From contig NC_087074.1 in assembly GCF_026151205.1 (NCBI RefSeq), forward strand, positions 15,066,667 through 15,130,666: DNA of 64,000 nt, written 5' to 3'. The notes beneath the pieces were generated by a model, which saw only the letters and a list, made by a program, of their open reading frames with translations, was not told where the DNA came from and ran no database searches. Position 1 is the first letter of the stretch, and each line of letters opens with the position of its first letter. Positions 44,606 through 63,913 of the stretch are shown here, in pieces. The translations under genes were made by a program, and so were the position numbers. Source of the stretch: Bolinopsis microptera. Lineage: Eukaryota > Ctenophora > Tentaculata > Lobata > Bolinopsidae.

Positions 44606-46865
44606 CTGGGCCGTGCTAACACCCAGGGAAGTTAGGGTTGCTTATTCTGTAGTGGCTATAGTTTTCTTATCAATTTTAGAGCGACGTTCTATGAAAATCT
44701 CCAGCTCGCCCAATAGGTTGCGTTTAAATTCAACCCACAGAACGTCACAACAGAACCAGGCGTTAAAGAATTTCCCTGATCCAAGAGAACTAAAACAGAA
44801 CTACAGAATTATCTTTAGTTCTGTATCTATAGACACAAAACTATAACTACAGAAGTTAAAATTAAGGACTGTTATAGAGGTAACATAGTTTTACCGCAAT
44901 GAAGTGCAGTTACCCCCAGACAGTAGACACACATACACTGGACGGGTCCCTGGCCGGTAGACCGCAGGAGCTATAATCAAGTTCGATTAAAGCTAATTAG
45001 ACACAGGTCAACACGGTGAGAACGTACGGTAATTGAATCCAGAGCTGACTAATTCGGGGGCCTGTTATACGATTATTGATACAGCTTCAAAGCAAAACAT
45101 TGGAATTACGTGATCTACCAATACCGATAAATTGCGGGGGTAACATTATTATAAAGTTATAAGATGATGGAGATTAGCCATAAAGCTTCAGGTCCCGACT
45201 CTCAGTGGCTATTTCGTCACAACGTCTCCTCTGATAGAGAACTACCGTCATAACAACGAAAGGGACTGAGAGGTGAGGAAAAACGAATAGCAGTAAGTTG
45301 ACTGAAGATAGAGTAAATACCACTTAGTTTATCTTCAGTAAACTTACTGTAAGTGAGCAGGAGACGCCGGCGCGCTGCACAGAATCCCCACATATATATG
45401 ATAGATACCCTATCTACGTGCACCATGCTGGATGCCACATGCAACTTGTTACGGTCTCCTGGAAAGCCTAGTAACTTCTTTCCCCTTCAAGCAATTCACG
45501 CGTTAAATATCCAAAGAAGACACGACAGCACCTGTAGGTACTAGCTAATGCTACAAACTTACAAACTTCAAAGTGAGCTGGAGCTCACGAGGTTAACTGA
45601 AGTTTTCCAGTTTGGGAAGGCAGCGTGGGTGGGTATTAACTATTAGCTTGATAGCCCGTGTAAAATAGATAAAGTTTCAAATGTTCTAGTTATGTAAAGC
45701 GGGCTCAGGTAAAACAAGGATTACAGCATGTTGAGAAGATTATGTTTTGTGGATACAGGATATATTAGGAGTATTGTACTGATGACAGGAGCCGACAGCT
45801 TCATAAGGCCCTCCAAACGGTCAGACCACTAGACCGTCCAATCAGCTGGGATTCCCAGAGACAGCAGCCAATCAGCGAGCATTATCACAGCAATTCGAGG
45901 CAGACAGAAGCCAATAGGATGGTAGAAAAAGAAACAGTAGCCAATGGGAGGTGTCAGGAAAGGAAAGTCGCATGTTTTAGACGTTATGCCTTCACCTAAA
46001 TTATAGTCTCGAGAGGTTCGAAAAATGCGACGATAGGCCAAGATGAAACCAAGCTGACTTGTAGTGATTCGAATGGTAGCACTTATTTATAGCAATCACA
46101 TCATGGACGGACCACGCAAGTCGTGACGGAGAGCATGGCTGTCGGAGGTACAATAACAAGCGAGAATTAAAAAAGGAAGTCAACTTCTCAACTGAAATCT
46201 AATTCTAGCTCGCCGTGAAGACCCGGTCAAGAATCAGTACAAGAATGCACCAACAAAGAGAGAGAGAGAGGGAAGGATATCTAGACCGCGCTAAAGCGGG
46301 CACAAGTCAACACCACCGGCACTTATTCCAGTCTTTAGTGTGTTTTACAGTATACTTGAACTTCAAGAGGACCTTGTGTTTTACTCTATACTTCACGACA
46401 CTCCAGAGTGTGGTTCATTTTATCAGATTGATGTCAGGAACTCAGTCAGTTTCATGAAGCATGTTGGTCTGGGCGTGGTACCACCTGATTGTCGCAAAAC
46501 TTAAAGCAGGTTGAAGCAAGTTGCCATACCCTGCCTTTGGTTATATTGTAACCAGTATAAGAAATAAAGGGGAAAGAATTGACACGAACACAGGCGATGT
46601 AGCAAAGTGTGAGGGTAAACATTCGGGAAACAACCAATAAACAATAAACATATGGTTCACTTTATATATTATCTCAACGTAGTGTATATAATTAATATTC
46701 CTTTATGTGACGAAGCCATGTGGTCTCGCGAGACTAAAGAGGACGGTGCTATTGCTATATTATCCGAGTTCTTCACTCACATGTACACCGCTATGTTACT
46801 ATACTAACTGGGTGGTAATTTCGGGAAACACCACCAGGTAACACAGCTTCATCACTAGTCTTCAG
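44606..46865. other. Gene-poor stretch with a CCAAT array
   Basis: I see no supported coding exon. The notable content is the CCAAT-box cluster at 45838-45945 and a short purine repeat (GAGAGAGAGAG) near 46256-46271. Confidence 0.4.
45838..45945 (+). promoter_or_regulatory. Array of four CCAAT boxes
   Basis: CCAAT occurs at 45838, 45868, 45911 and 45941, all on the + strand, within CCAATCAG or CCAATNGG contexts that suit NF-Y. Spacings are 30, 43 and 30 bp, so two pairs lie about three helical turns apart, as in NF-Y-driven promoters. Which gene it would serve is unclear; the exon-like segments at 46866 (+) and 44605 (-) flank it. Confidence 0.45.
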
Positions 46866-46914
46866 GCTGAGCTTTCCAAGGGTGTCAATTGGGGAGGTGG
46901 TCAAGAGAAAACCG
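46866..46914 (+). other. Exon-like segment (+)
   Basis: A 49-nt piece lies between TAGTCTTCAG and |GTAAGT and reads AELSKGVNWGGGQEKT in phase 0. The splice signals are good and the peptide is plausible, but no partner exon or family was identified. It lies about 920 bp downstream of the CCAAT array. Confidence 0.25.
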
Positions 46915-47545
46915 GTAAGTTTTCCCGAGTAGTGTGGAATGTGGAAGGCAGCAATTCAACCCAGGGTAGTCCACCGGACATTTTACAGGTCTCTCTCGTC
47001 CGAGACAAATTACCGCCTCCCAGACACGAGCAATATCGCTACGTGGTAATGACTGACCGTCTGGTTGGCATAAAGCTCACTTTTGTTTTTCCACAAATTT
47101 ATAAGAAAGGATCTCCGAGTAAAGGACACATAACTCTGCACAGATACTTAGCGCTATATACAACAAACGACTATAAACCATCAAGTTGGTCACCAGTCAA
47201 CTCTAAAACACCGCACATCATCACAACACATCAGTCCACAAGACAAAAAAATCCAGTTTTTTATCGCCTATAAATAGCTCATAATGAAATACCTCGGCCG
47301 GTGGATGAGATATTTAAATTATGCTACTAAAGTACTAAAACATCGGCATACTTCAAAACCTATATTCTATTTTTATTAGTCTGTTCAGATTAACAAAACT
47401 AAAACTGTTTAACAGTTAGTCAGCCAGGCACAATGGACTAAACACCGTCCCCGGCCCCCTGTAAGTTTTCTAACAACATTGACAAATGAAACAAGTCGTA
47501 GCTATGGTGCAGCTATGCTCAATTCCCACGTTAGCCAAATTCCTT

Positions 47546-48361
47546 TCAATTCAACCTTCCTCTGCCAAAAAGCATGTACCCCAAAGTTAGTCCAGTGAGT
47601 GCAGCCAGGAGATTCCAAACATTGAACCCGATGACGACGAGAAAGATAAGGAAGAGAAGAGTCCACTCCAGCATGTAGAACATAGCACACAGTAGATGCT
47701 GGAGACAGTCCACTGTGGCCTGGTCCTCAGCTCCGCGTCTCTCCAGGTCTCGGAGGAGGATGGGCTTGTTTTCTGGATTGGCTGCTGCTGCCTGAGCTTC
47801 TAGCAACAGGCATGATCGCAAACTCTTTACCTGCGGGTGTGGACACAACAATTAAGGAAAGCCTTGATTCTAATTCCAAGAAGAAAACTCGCATAAAAAA
47901 ATGCTTTAGTCGTTAATCCAGAGGATGCTCACCAAAATATGAAGATATCATACCATTTCGTAAAGAAGAGCGAGACATACAATCCCACCCATTGCCATCC
48001 AGAACTCAAAGTCAGACTCAACCCTCCAATTCTCGAACAGCAAAGTACTCTCCTTGTTAAAAGTAAAGTAGAGGCAGGACCTAGTGGTGCAGTCATCAGA
48101 GTAGGTAGGTGTGGAGGTGGACACTACAGAGCTGGAGGTGGTGGTGTCCATGGAGGTGGTGGTGTCCATATAGGTGGTGGTGTCCACGTAGGAGGTGGAG
48201 GTATCCATGTAGGAGGTTAAGGTATCCAAGTAGGTGGTCAAGGTATCCAAGTAGGCGGTCGGGGGTATAGAGGTGCCAAATGGATGTCCGTCAGGGATAG
48301 TTTCGGGAGTTGGAACAGCCAATGGGGGAGATTGCTCTTGGTGGGAGATGAAGTTTCCCAT
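47546..48361 (-). CDS. CTR (SLC31) copper-transporter family member lacking MxxxM
   Basis: Two exons, 48361-47954 and 47830-47546, join in phase 0 (GAA ATG|GTATGA; CCCGCAG|GTA AAG) into 230 residues. The topology is CTR-like: ectodomain, then membrane segments at about 117-135, 183-206 and 208-226. Family marks are YFTFNKESTLLFENW before the first segment, LLYEM at its end, and GLTLG (GxxxG) in the third, which packs the trimer. CTR1 imports Cu(I) through a trimeric pore whose filter is MxxxM in the second segment; here those positions are Phe199 and Ile203. The ectodomain lacks Met-rich clusters and instead repeats YMDTTT-like units. The C-terminus has no HCH. A likely polyadenylation signal (AATAAA on the minus strand) is near 47372. 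Copper transport is therefore doubtful. Confidence 0.8.
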
Positions 48362-51300
48362 ACACGATTATACCTATAGCTTTGGTAAAACTGCCGACTA
48401 ACTGGTTGAAGAACGATTACAATGATGCGCAAAAATGTACTGGAATGCGGAACAAGCAAGCCAGCTTAATATTTAGATACTTGTACTGAGGGTGTGAGCT
48501 GAGCAGAGCAGATGTATGGCACGCGTAATAAACCTGATCAACATTAAAAAGACTCAACAACAACTCAACAACCCCCCCCCCCCCCCCCCCCCAACTAAAC
48601 GGACGGTCTATGCTACCGACTACTTATTCTCTTAAATAACTTTGATGAAACCTGCACTATGGCCCGAACAATCAAACAAACTAACTCAAACAAACAACCA
48701 TTAAAACGATAGGAATATAATTCGGGGTTTTTATTACGCTTGTTTTCTAAAATACTGCTTCTCTTTTGAAGGCATGTTCAGTGCAGAAAAAACAACCAGG
48801 AGCATTTCTCAGAATTCTGTATCAGGGTGAACGAAGAAAGAATTAGAGAGAAAGGAGGAGAAAGAAGAGAGAAAGGAGGAGGAAAGAGGATTCTGGAACA
48901 TCCAGTAGACTCGTTAATACCGCGGGTCATTTGTTTAAAGTCTAATAAAGTAACTTTATGGGGCCGCCATTGGGGAATATAGAAACGTCAACAGCGACAA
49001 CTAATGGAAACTTAACGATGTGACAAGAAGGAAAACGAATATTTCTCTCTCTCTCTCTCACGAAACGAATATGCCTCACGACACCAAAACAAATAGAGCT
49101 CACCTCACGCATGTAACCCAAATAAAGAGCAGCTTAATTTACAGCTTTTAGTCCTATCTAAACAATGATACCTGTCATTGGTATAGCGAGGCTGGGATGG
49201 GGCAAGTTGATCCAATTCGGTGGGGTGATGACTTAATGATGACGTAATGATGACGTAGGTTTTGTACATTTTGGAACAATTTGAGGAAATACGGCAAAGC
49301 GGAAATCTAATTCTTGGGGAGAAACGCCGTAAAAGATTGGATTTAAAATGACAAAAAAGGGGGATATTATGGGTTATCCAAGATATAGGTCGGAACCCAG
49401 AATTACTCAAATCAGTCGACATTTTAAACTCCCACTGACCTGTGGCTCATGTCGATAATATGGCTCAGACATTGTGTCAGACAATATGCGTGAAGACACA
49501 CATCTGTTGATTATAGACTGATCAGGGAGAATACCACAGGACACGGCCAGGCTGGTAATTGGTGGGGTAATGTGGGGAGAGACCTGGTCAGGAAGTATTG
49601 GTAATCACACAAATATGTCGGGGAAATTACGGAGTTGGAAGAGGAAATAATTGCAACTTAATTTATCTTAAAAAGTGGGTATTTTGGGAAAAATGCTGCT
49701 GTAATTCGGGTTTGTTTCCTGCATGTTCTCACGCCATTCTCATGGTCTGATTAACCGTCAATTAACAGACAGTATAATCAATTAACACATCATTATCTCG
49801 TGGCTTGTGGAGCTAAGAGCTCATAATCAACAGCTCAGATGTAACACATCTGTATCTCGCAGAGACAGTTTTCCACACTCAGCACGCTTGACCCTGATGA
49901 CCTGACTATAAAACTTGTGCAGCTGACTATTAACAGATCAGATCTAGCATAGAAGCCTCCCGCCATTTAGCATCATGCTTGCTTCATTTACTGTTAGTTT
50001 GGTAGTACAGTCAAATACGTCCTAATTTAAGTCTTTGTCGGAAAAAATTCGCAACAAAGCGATTTTAACGGGAAATGGTCGAGACAGGTCCCAGGAATCA
50101 TTCCAGAGAGTTCCCAAAATTTCTGACTGCAGCAAAATCCACAATGACCACTTTTTTACCACTTTGGTTTGGGGGGGTTACAAAAAGGAGTTTCCCTCAG
50201 GACCAGGAGATCCGGGTAGATAACCAGACGATTGTCAACAACTTCAACATGAGAAAGCCGCACAAAACAAAATGTACTAAAATAACTCTACCGTCAACTA
50301 AATGAAGAGTAGAATATTAAAATAATTCTACCGACAAATAATTGAGGAGTAAACTACACATTCATATTTGAGTAAGAGAAATGAAAGGAAGAAAAGTGTA
50401 GAAGACAATGCAAGTCCCCTCTTCTGATGCGATGGTGCGTTGAATGAAGACAATAGCACAGTACAGTGATCATTGGTTACGCTATTTTAACTGCTAACTA
50501 CTACCTACTAACTATTTTGCAGGAATTGGAGAACTCATAATTACGGTTTATAATTATCACGACGAACAAATATTGTATAATAACAGCTGTTGGTAGTAGT
50601 GTTTTGAAAGGCAAATAAAAACTGGGTCAGCTAATAACTCAAACATTTACGCACTGTGCCGCGTCTTGCAAGGTTTCCTTCAAATTGCTCTATTTTAAAT
50701 GTGCAGCCGATTGTTTAGCAACACCGAGCTGTTTCTTCCTGAAACCACAGATCTCAACAAAAAGTCTAACGTTTTATGAAAGCTATGCATAATATTCAAT
50801 ATTTATGCAAAGCGTTATTCATTAGGTCTCGCCAAAAATTGATGGCTAGCTGCTGTGTAGTGCTATAATAGTATAATCTCTATCGAGAGACTGGCGCCAA
50901 GACAGACAGTGAGAGGGCAAGAAGGCAAAACAAACACAAAGGCAAGCCGGTGAAATAATAGTGAAGTGACACAAAGGCAGGGTGAAATAATAGTGAAGTG
51001 CCACGTAACGATATGGAAAACAATTCATCTACTCTAACCGCTATAGAGTCTATCATGCGGTCGTTATAACAATGGGACCACAGCTGGGCTTCCTACTTAT
51101 TTTAGTTAATTACAAACCAATTAACACTCATAAAACGTGAATCTAAATCGAGCACGAAATTTATAAATTTACAACAGCAACTTATACCAGAATATAATTC
51201 CGGCTAGACCTCCGTGCGTGCGTGTGTAAATTAATTATGTTTTGTACATACACACACACAGCGAGGTAAGATTCACTAATGGGTAATATCGAGAATCGAG

Positions 51301-52039
51301 TTAGAGACCAATGATGGGACGTGGTTCCGGACACATACTGAGCAGTGGGACACCCACCATGGCGAGCGACCCTGTACTCAATCTAGATTAGAGAATGTAC
51401 TACCTCAGTATATAATGGTTTGTCGGAGTCATTATGGTTTGTGTCGGAATCATAACTCATAAGTCTCATATATTTTGTGGACTGAGCAACTTTCCTAAGC
51501 GCTTTATAATTTTTGAACATCTTTTCTGGAGATGACGCGATCAGAATATTTGTCAAACTATGTTTGTCCAACTGTACTTCTCTCCACCAATTTCAGTTTA
51601 ACGTTTTGATTGCAGGGCGTCAACATGTTCTGAGTTTTGGCCCAAAGTATGAGTCACATCACGTGCAGTTGTCGGCGGAGAGTGGCTGAGACCATCAGTA
51701 CCGTAATCGTAGTGACATGCAGCTATCATTACGGCCGGGAAATAGCTTGGCAAGCAGCATCCTGCACTCAAATTGTAGTCATCACGAATACTTTGAGTGC
51801 TCCTATCATACTGCATTTGTGTTCGGTGTGGTATTTTGCTATGGCGACTTTCGAGTTTCGTGTTCTGACTCAATGCTGATTGCTAATATTACATTTTCTT
51901 AACTTAACATTTAACAATAGCATATGTTCGACACTGATTGGTTTAATTCTTGAAATCGACTGATATTTTTATTTACATTTACAGATGAGTGAGGGATTAC
52001 GCTATTACACTTATCATTTTCCAGGAATCACACAATGAA
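48362..52039. other. Gene-poor stretch with homopolymers and one start-exon-like site
   Basis: Contents: a 21-C run (48572-48592), a GGAGAAAG purine patch (48840-48893), and a CT microsatellite (49045-49060). At 49472-49440 on the minus strand, ATG opens MSEPYYRHEPQ and ends CAG|GTCAGT, a possible first coding exon with no partner found. Just before 52040, an acceptor-like TTTTCCAG ends at 52024 and suggests a 5' UTR intron for the next gene. Confidence 0.4.
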
Positions 52040-52903
52040 ATGTCTGACCTAGAGGTCAAAACACCAACAGTAGCTCAGGATTCAGATAATTTTCACAAAG
52101 ATGTCAGTTGCAGTGTAGAAACCACCCCAGATCAAGAAGAAGATAAAGAAAATGAGAACATGTCGCAGGAGCTTACTAAAATGGAAAGAGAGGACATCAT
52201 AGAAATGGAGACCGAAAATGAAAGTGGTAAAGAGATGAAGCAAACATTAGAAAATATTGATGAGAATATTGAGTTCACTGAGGGTGACGGTGTATTCGCT
52301 GCAAATGGGGGAGTGATACCTGAAAGAAACTCCCAGAAAAAGCCAGCCGTTCTAGCTGGAATGAACAGCAAAACAGAGACAAGAATCGAAACAATAGCAG
52401 AAACAGCCGAACCGAACAGTCCAGACATCACCAAGACGGTTCCACACAAAACCCGACCAATGCGCCGGGACGCCACCTTCATCACCCCACCACGAGATGC
52501 TCCCACCAGACTAACAGCCCAGGCAATAGACAACCAGAACGCAGCTATCAGCGCTCTGATCTCCCAGCAACACGACGACCTCATGGAGCAGAACCTTAGG
52601 ACTAAGGAGATCATAGCAGCAGTCCGGAGGAACATAAGGAACACAATCCAGACCAAAAGACAGGAACAGTTGGTTCGGCAGAACAAGATTCTGCCAGTAG
52701 CAAGACAGAATATGAAGCTAGCTAGTGTTAATCTTAACGAGTTTACTTGTGATCTCCCCAAGCAGCGACCTAGGATTCTGTTACCCAGCAAGAGACGAGC
52801 TAAGAGGTGGAGGATAAAACTGCCTCCACTCGACAAATACCATGCCAACCAGAACAAATACCATGGCAGCATTAAAAAGAGCGGCAGCACGGACTTTCGA
52901 TGA
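52040..52903 (+). CDS. Unrecognised charged protein, 287 aa
   Basis: I do not recognise this protein. It starts at ATG 52040 (MSDLEVKTPTVAQDSDNF); the upstream frame begins only with GTG and includes an acceptor-like site, so it was excluded. Residues 1-110 are acidic (Glu/Asp/Thr/Asn-rich). About 150-170 hold TRPMRRDATFITPPRDAP. About 175-235 should be helical, with many Gln, Arg and Asn (ISALISQQHDDLMEQNLR). The last 40 residues are strongly basic (KRRAKRWRIKLPPLDKY), a possible nuclear localisation signal. There is no signal peptide or membrane segment. A nuclear or chromatin role is a guess from composition. The length, consistent codon pattern and charge organisation support coding, although the opposite strand is also open. 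Confidence 0.6.
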   Translation: MSDLEVKTPTVAQDSDNFHKDVSCSVETTPDQEEDKENENMSQELTKMEREDIIEMETENESGKEMKQTLENIDENIEFTEGDGVFAANGGVIPERNSQKKPAVLAGMNSKTETRIETIAETAEPNSPDITKTVPHKTRPMRRDATFITPPRDAPTRLTAQAIDNQNAAISALISQQHDDLMEQNLRTKEIIAAVRRNIRNTIQTKRQEQLVRQNKILPVARQNMKLASVNLNEFTCDLPKQRPRILLPSKRRAKRWRIKLPPLDKYHANQNKYHGSIKKSGSTDFR

Positions 52904-55900
52904 GACTTTGAGAAATGTGTGGCCTGTCAGATCTGAGCGGACTTTCCCACGTCACAGGCACGCCTGACTAGGCAACAAATCAAAAGTCCTGGCCAGCGGT
53001 TTACAACAAGTGTGACAAAAAGTGTTACAAAAAGTAACACACTGCACTGAACGTGAGGAAGCGATTATACAGAGCAGCTGAGCGCGCCATGAGGACAAAC
53101 AAAACAACGCTAATAACATATACGAGCTGGGAATTAGTGAGTTGAATTGTAAGTAGAACGAACACACAGTGAGTTGCTGTGAGCTCCCTCTTCCCAAACC
53201 TGTTGATTGATTATTGGGTTAAGTATGCGGCTTCAGTCTACAGTAAAATATGCAAGAGGATCAGAATATGGGGATGTGATAGTTTATATACTATCTTGGA
53301 GAGGAGCGGGTTTCTCATTTCCATCTGAGGTATTGTAGTGAGGCAGGGTCAAATGCTACAGCGAGGAATTTGGGGTATGGAGTGAATGATGTGTTCATAC
53401 ATATCAGTCTAAACTATTGAATGTGCAGTATTGATGTTGTAATCTATGGAAACAATAACCACAGTAAAATATTTACTTTATTCACTAAAAATACAAGAAA
53501 ATATGATAAAGCGATTGTGTTATCAAGTAAAGCGCCTTACTTCACGAGAAACACAAGAAATGATAAAGCGATTGTCGTATCTTGTAATGTGCCATCCATC
53601 GTGCGGTTGCCCAATATTTGATTAATAAGATTGCGCTTTAACGCGACCTATCCATCATTTGTGGTACCACCTGATCGGATGGATGGGAGCCAATATTTTT
53701 TACAGACCGTGATTCTACGATGAAATGAGACTGTTGATCATAGGTCTTGAGTCTTGACGCTTGTATTATCAAAAATTATAAACTCGATTGATAAGTTGGC
53801 ATGATTATTGAAGATTATTTGTTTTTAAAGGATTCGCTTTATCTTATATTATTAGACTAATTATTATTAAATTGAATATTATTAAACTAATTATTTATTA
53901 CGACTTTGGAATAAATATATCCAGCATTAATATGATCAGACATCACCCCGACATTAGTTACATTAATGTATTATAGAGTCTCAGTCCAATTAGGAATCTT
54001 AAAATCTTTCAGAAAAGTATTAATGAAAAACATAGAGCGTTGTAAACAAAGTATTAATTGACGGCTGTGAAACTAAAATAAATATTATTGCAATCCTGCA
54101 ATTAGGAGAAGAAATGTTATCGGTGATGAAATAAGGAAGGTTTAGGGAGCTCTAAAATTGCAACCAAAAGAGTTGCTGAAAGTACTTTCGCATAGCACAC
54201 TGTAAATATAATTGCAATTTTATTAGCTAAACATAACACCAGTAAATTGGGGAAACAAACTATTGCCGGCAAATCGAAGCCCGTTTATTCTCTACCCAGA
54301 TTGAAGAGTACGAATATATAAAATATTGATTAGACTAAGCAGAGATGTTAATTATATAAATAACATTAATTTTCTTTAAAAACATCCTGTCAAAAAGAAT
54401 ATAAAAGCAAAATTAATATCATTATGGTTTTTGGTGAGGATGCGTACAACGAAATACAATAAATATTAAGCTTTAGCAAGACATTTAATTGATATTGTAT
54501 CCTGAACAAAATCAGTACACTTAAAACGGAATAAAAAAGCGATTTTGGATAACAACAGCAAACCAATCAGCAAAAAACTCAGGTTTTGAAACCCGAGTAT
54601 CCGTAATTGTACTGGACATCATCGCCTTCACCTAGCAGACCGCATACTGCAGACAGTGAGTCAGCTGTCTGAAACTCGGGCCGGAGCTAACCATCTCGAC
54701 CACTAGGTCAGGCAGCGCTGTCACTTTGCCATGAAAACACTCGCCAGTCAAATGAAGGAGCATCACGTGACTTGCCAGTCAAATGAAGAGATGTCACGTG
54801 GTGTCTGGAGATACAGGTCGGGGATACAATTGGTGATGACACGTTACTACTGAAGTATACCTAAAGACCTGTCACAATCGTACCCTGCGCTACAAATAAC
54901 GCATGTTATGTAAAATATTTTACAGCTTCCGAGGGCTGTTTCCGGCTCCGGCGGACGGAATTTTAACAGGGTACAATTCCTGAAATTCATGATGAAAAGC
55001 TGAGGAATGCGGTCAAACTGATGTACAGCTCAACGCGCTGGATACATGTACTCAGCTTCAAGATATGTACGTCGAGCCGAATTACACAGCGTCAAAAGAA
55101 ACCTAATTGTGTTCCAGCTTCCTGAAAATGTTGCTGTGCTGCTCAAGCGAATAAATTAAGCGTTCGCTTTGTCACGTGATTTGTGTTTCAGCGTATAATG
55201 CAGATAAACTACTAACGAGTAACAAGTGTCACAACATATTGACTATCAGTACTTAGCAATTGATTAGAGAGTTTTTGACATCATAATCGGAGCGCTCGTG
55301 TGATTGGAGCGCGAGCTCTGTAATCGATGTAAATCATAAAGTTTCTTTCCGATTCCAAGCGGCTCTTGAAGCCTACATCAGTACTATCACATGAGCAATT
55401 CCTTCCCGAAATTTGAGTAAAGAGACTAATCCAACAATGTCAATACATATGGAGAAGTAGGACACATTGTTAATCATCTAAAGATCGTACATTTGTAGCA
55501 AATATGTATTTCAGAGCAATTCCTGGGCGGCAGAAATTAGATTTAATAGATAGTATTAACATTTAGCGGTTAAGCTAGTAAGTTTCTCTGGAAATCACTA
55601 GTCACTAGTGAGCAGAGCCAACACTGGAGTTTAACAAAGAGTTACTGACGGTGTAACAATCCTAACGTTACATTAATGCAATTTGACTAAAAGAATGTAC
55701 ATAAATCAATGAAGTTGCACTTTCAAAGCGATCAACATACCAAGGAAGACGTAACAGTAGCAATCTGACATATATATGTATAACTAATAACTAATATATT
55801 AGCTAACTGTTCGTTAAATAATGTCCCAAAAAGCTTAAACAGTTAAACCAGTCCTGCAATGACAAACGTGATAAATAAGAAAAAATATAACTTTATAATA

Positions 55901-56351
55901 ATTAAATGCATCATAATATAGGCCTGAAATTGAACATTATCCACCTTTCTGATCTATTATGGGATTCTTTACGAAGATTTTCTAGATTGTCGACAGACAA
56001 CAAACTAAATAATAAGATTACAATTGAAATATCAACTCAACATCACGGGATTCGATAGTTTAATAACTATTTTACTTTTGGCTTTAACCGCACCGTAGAA
56101 AAATAAATATCCGTCCGCGCGAGAAATTATAGTGACATAATATGCTATAAAAATATTTAATTTTGTATCCCTTTGCTTAAGTTAAAACTCTCGGGGAACA
56201 GAAAACGATACATTAAGATCTATATTTAAACAACAATGAAACACACAAACCATCAGTAACTGAAATAAATTGTCATGACAACTTGTCACGTCATTTGCCT
56301 CTTATCTGATCAGACAGAAACAATAGAATATAAGGAGGAGAAAACACTTAC
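52904..56351. other. AT-rich gene-poor stretch
   Basis: The 3' flank of the 52040 gene and probable intron of the minus-strand gene to the right. A 24-nt piece at 55765-55742 (IATVTSSL between TGTCAG and GTATGT) could be a phase-compatible microexon, but is too short to trust. A duplicated CACGTG block lies at 54743-54801. Confidence 0.35.
54743..54801. promoter_or_regulatory. Duplicated 31-bp block with E-box CACGTG
   Basis: GCCAGTCAAATGAAGGAGCA.CACGTGA and GCCAGTCAAATGAAGAGATG.CACGTGG follow each other, with CACGTG at 54764 and 54795. CACGTG is the site of bHLH factors such as USF, MYC and MITF. The 31-bp register places both on the same face of the helix. No adjacent gene start is evident. 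Confidence 0.3.

Positions 56352-63913
<7,562 letters not shown>

Noticed and set aside
46932-47273. 113-codon + frame containing YRYVVMTDRLVGIKLTF
   Set aside because: Vaguely like an inositol-5-phosphatase strand, but none of the catalytic motifs are nearby and the frame lacks support.
52132-52890. 252-codon minus-strand open frame
   Set aside because: Antisense to the 52040-52903 protein; its Leu/Ser-rich, hydrophobic composition is what antisense of an acidic/basic coding region produces.
54620-54720. tRNA- or SINE-like box A resemblance on the minus strand (CCTAGTGGTCGAGATGGTTAG)
   Set aside because: No matching box B (GGTTCGANNCC) at the right distance and no cloverleaf could be drawn.
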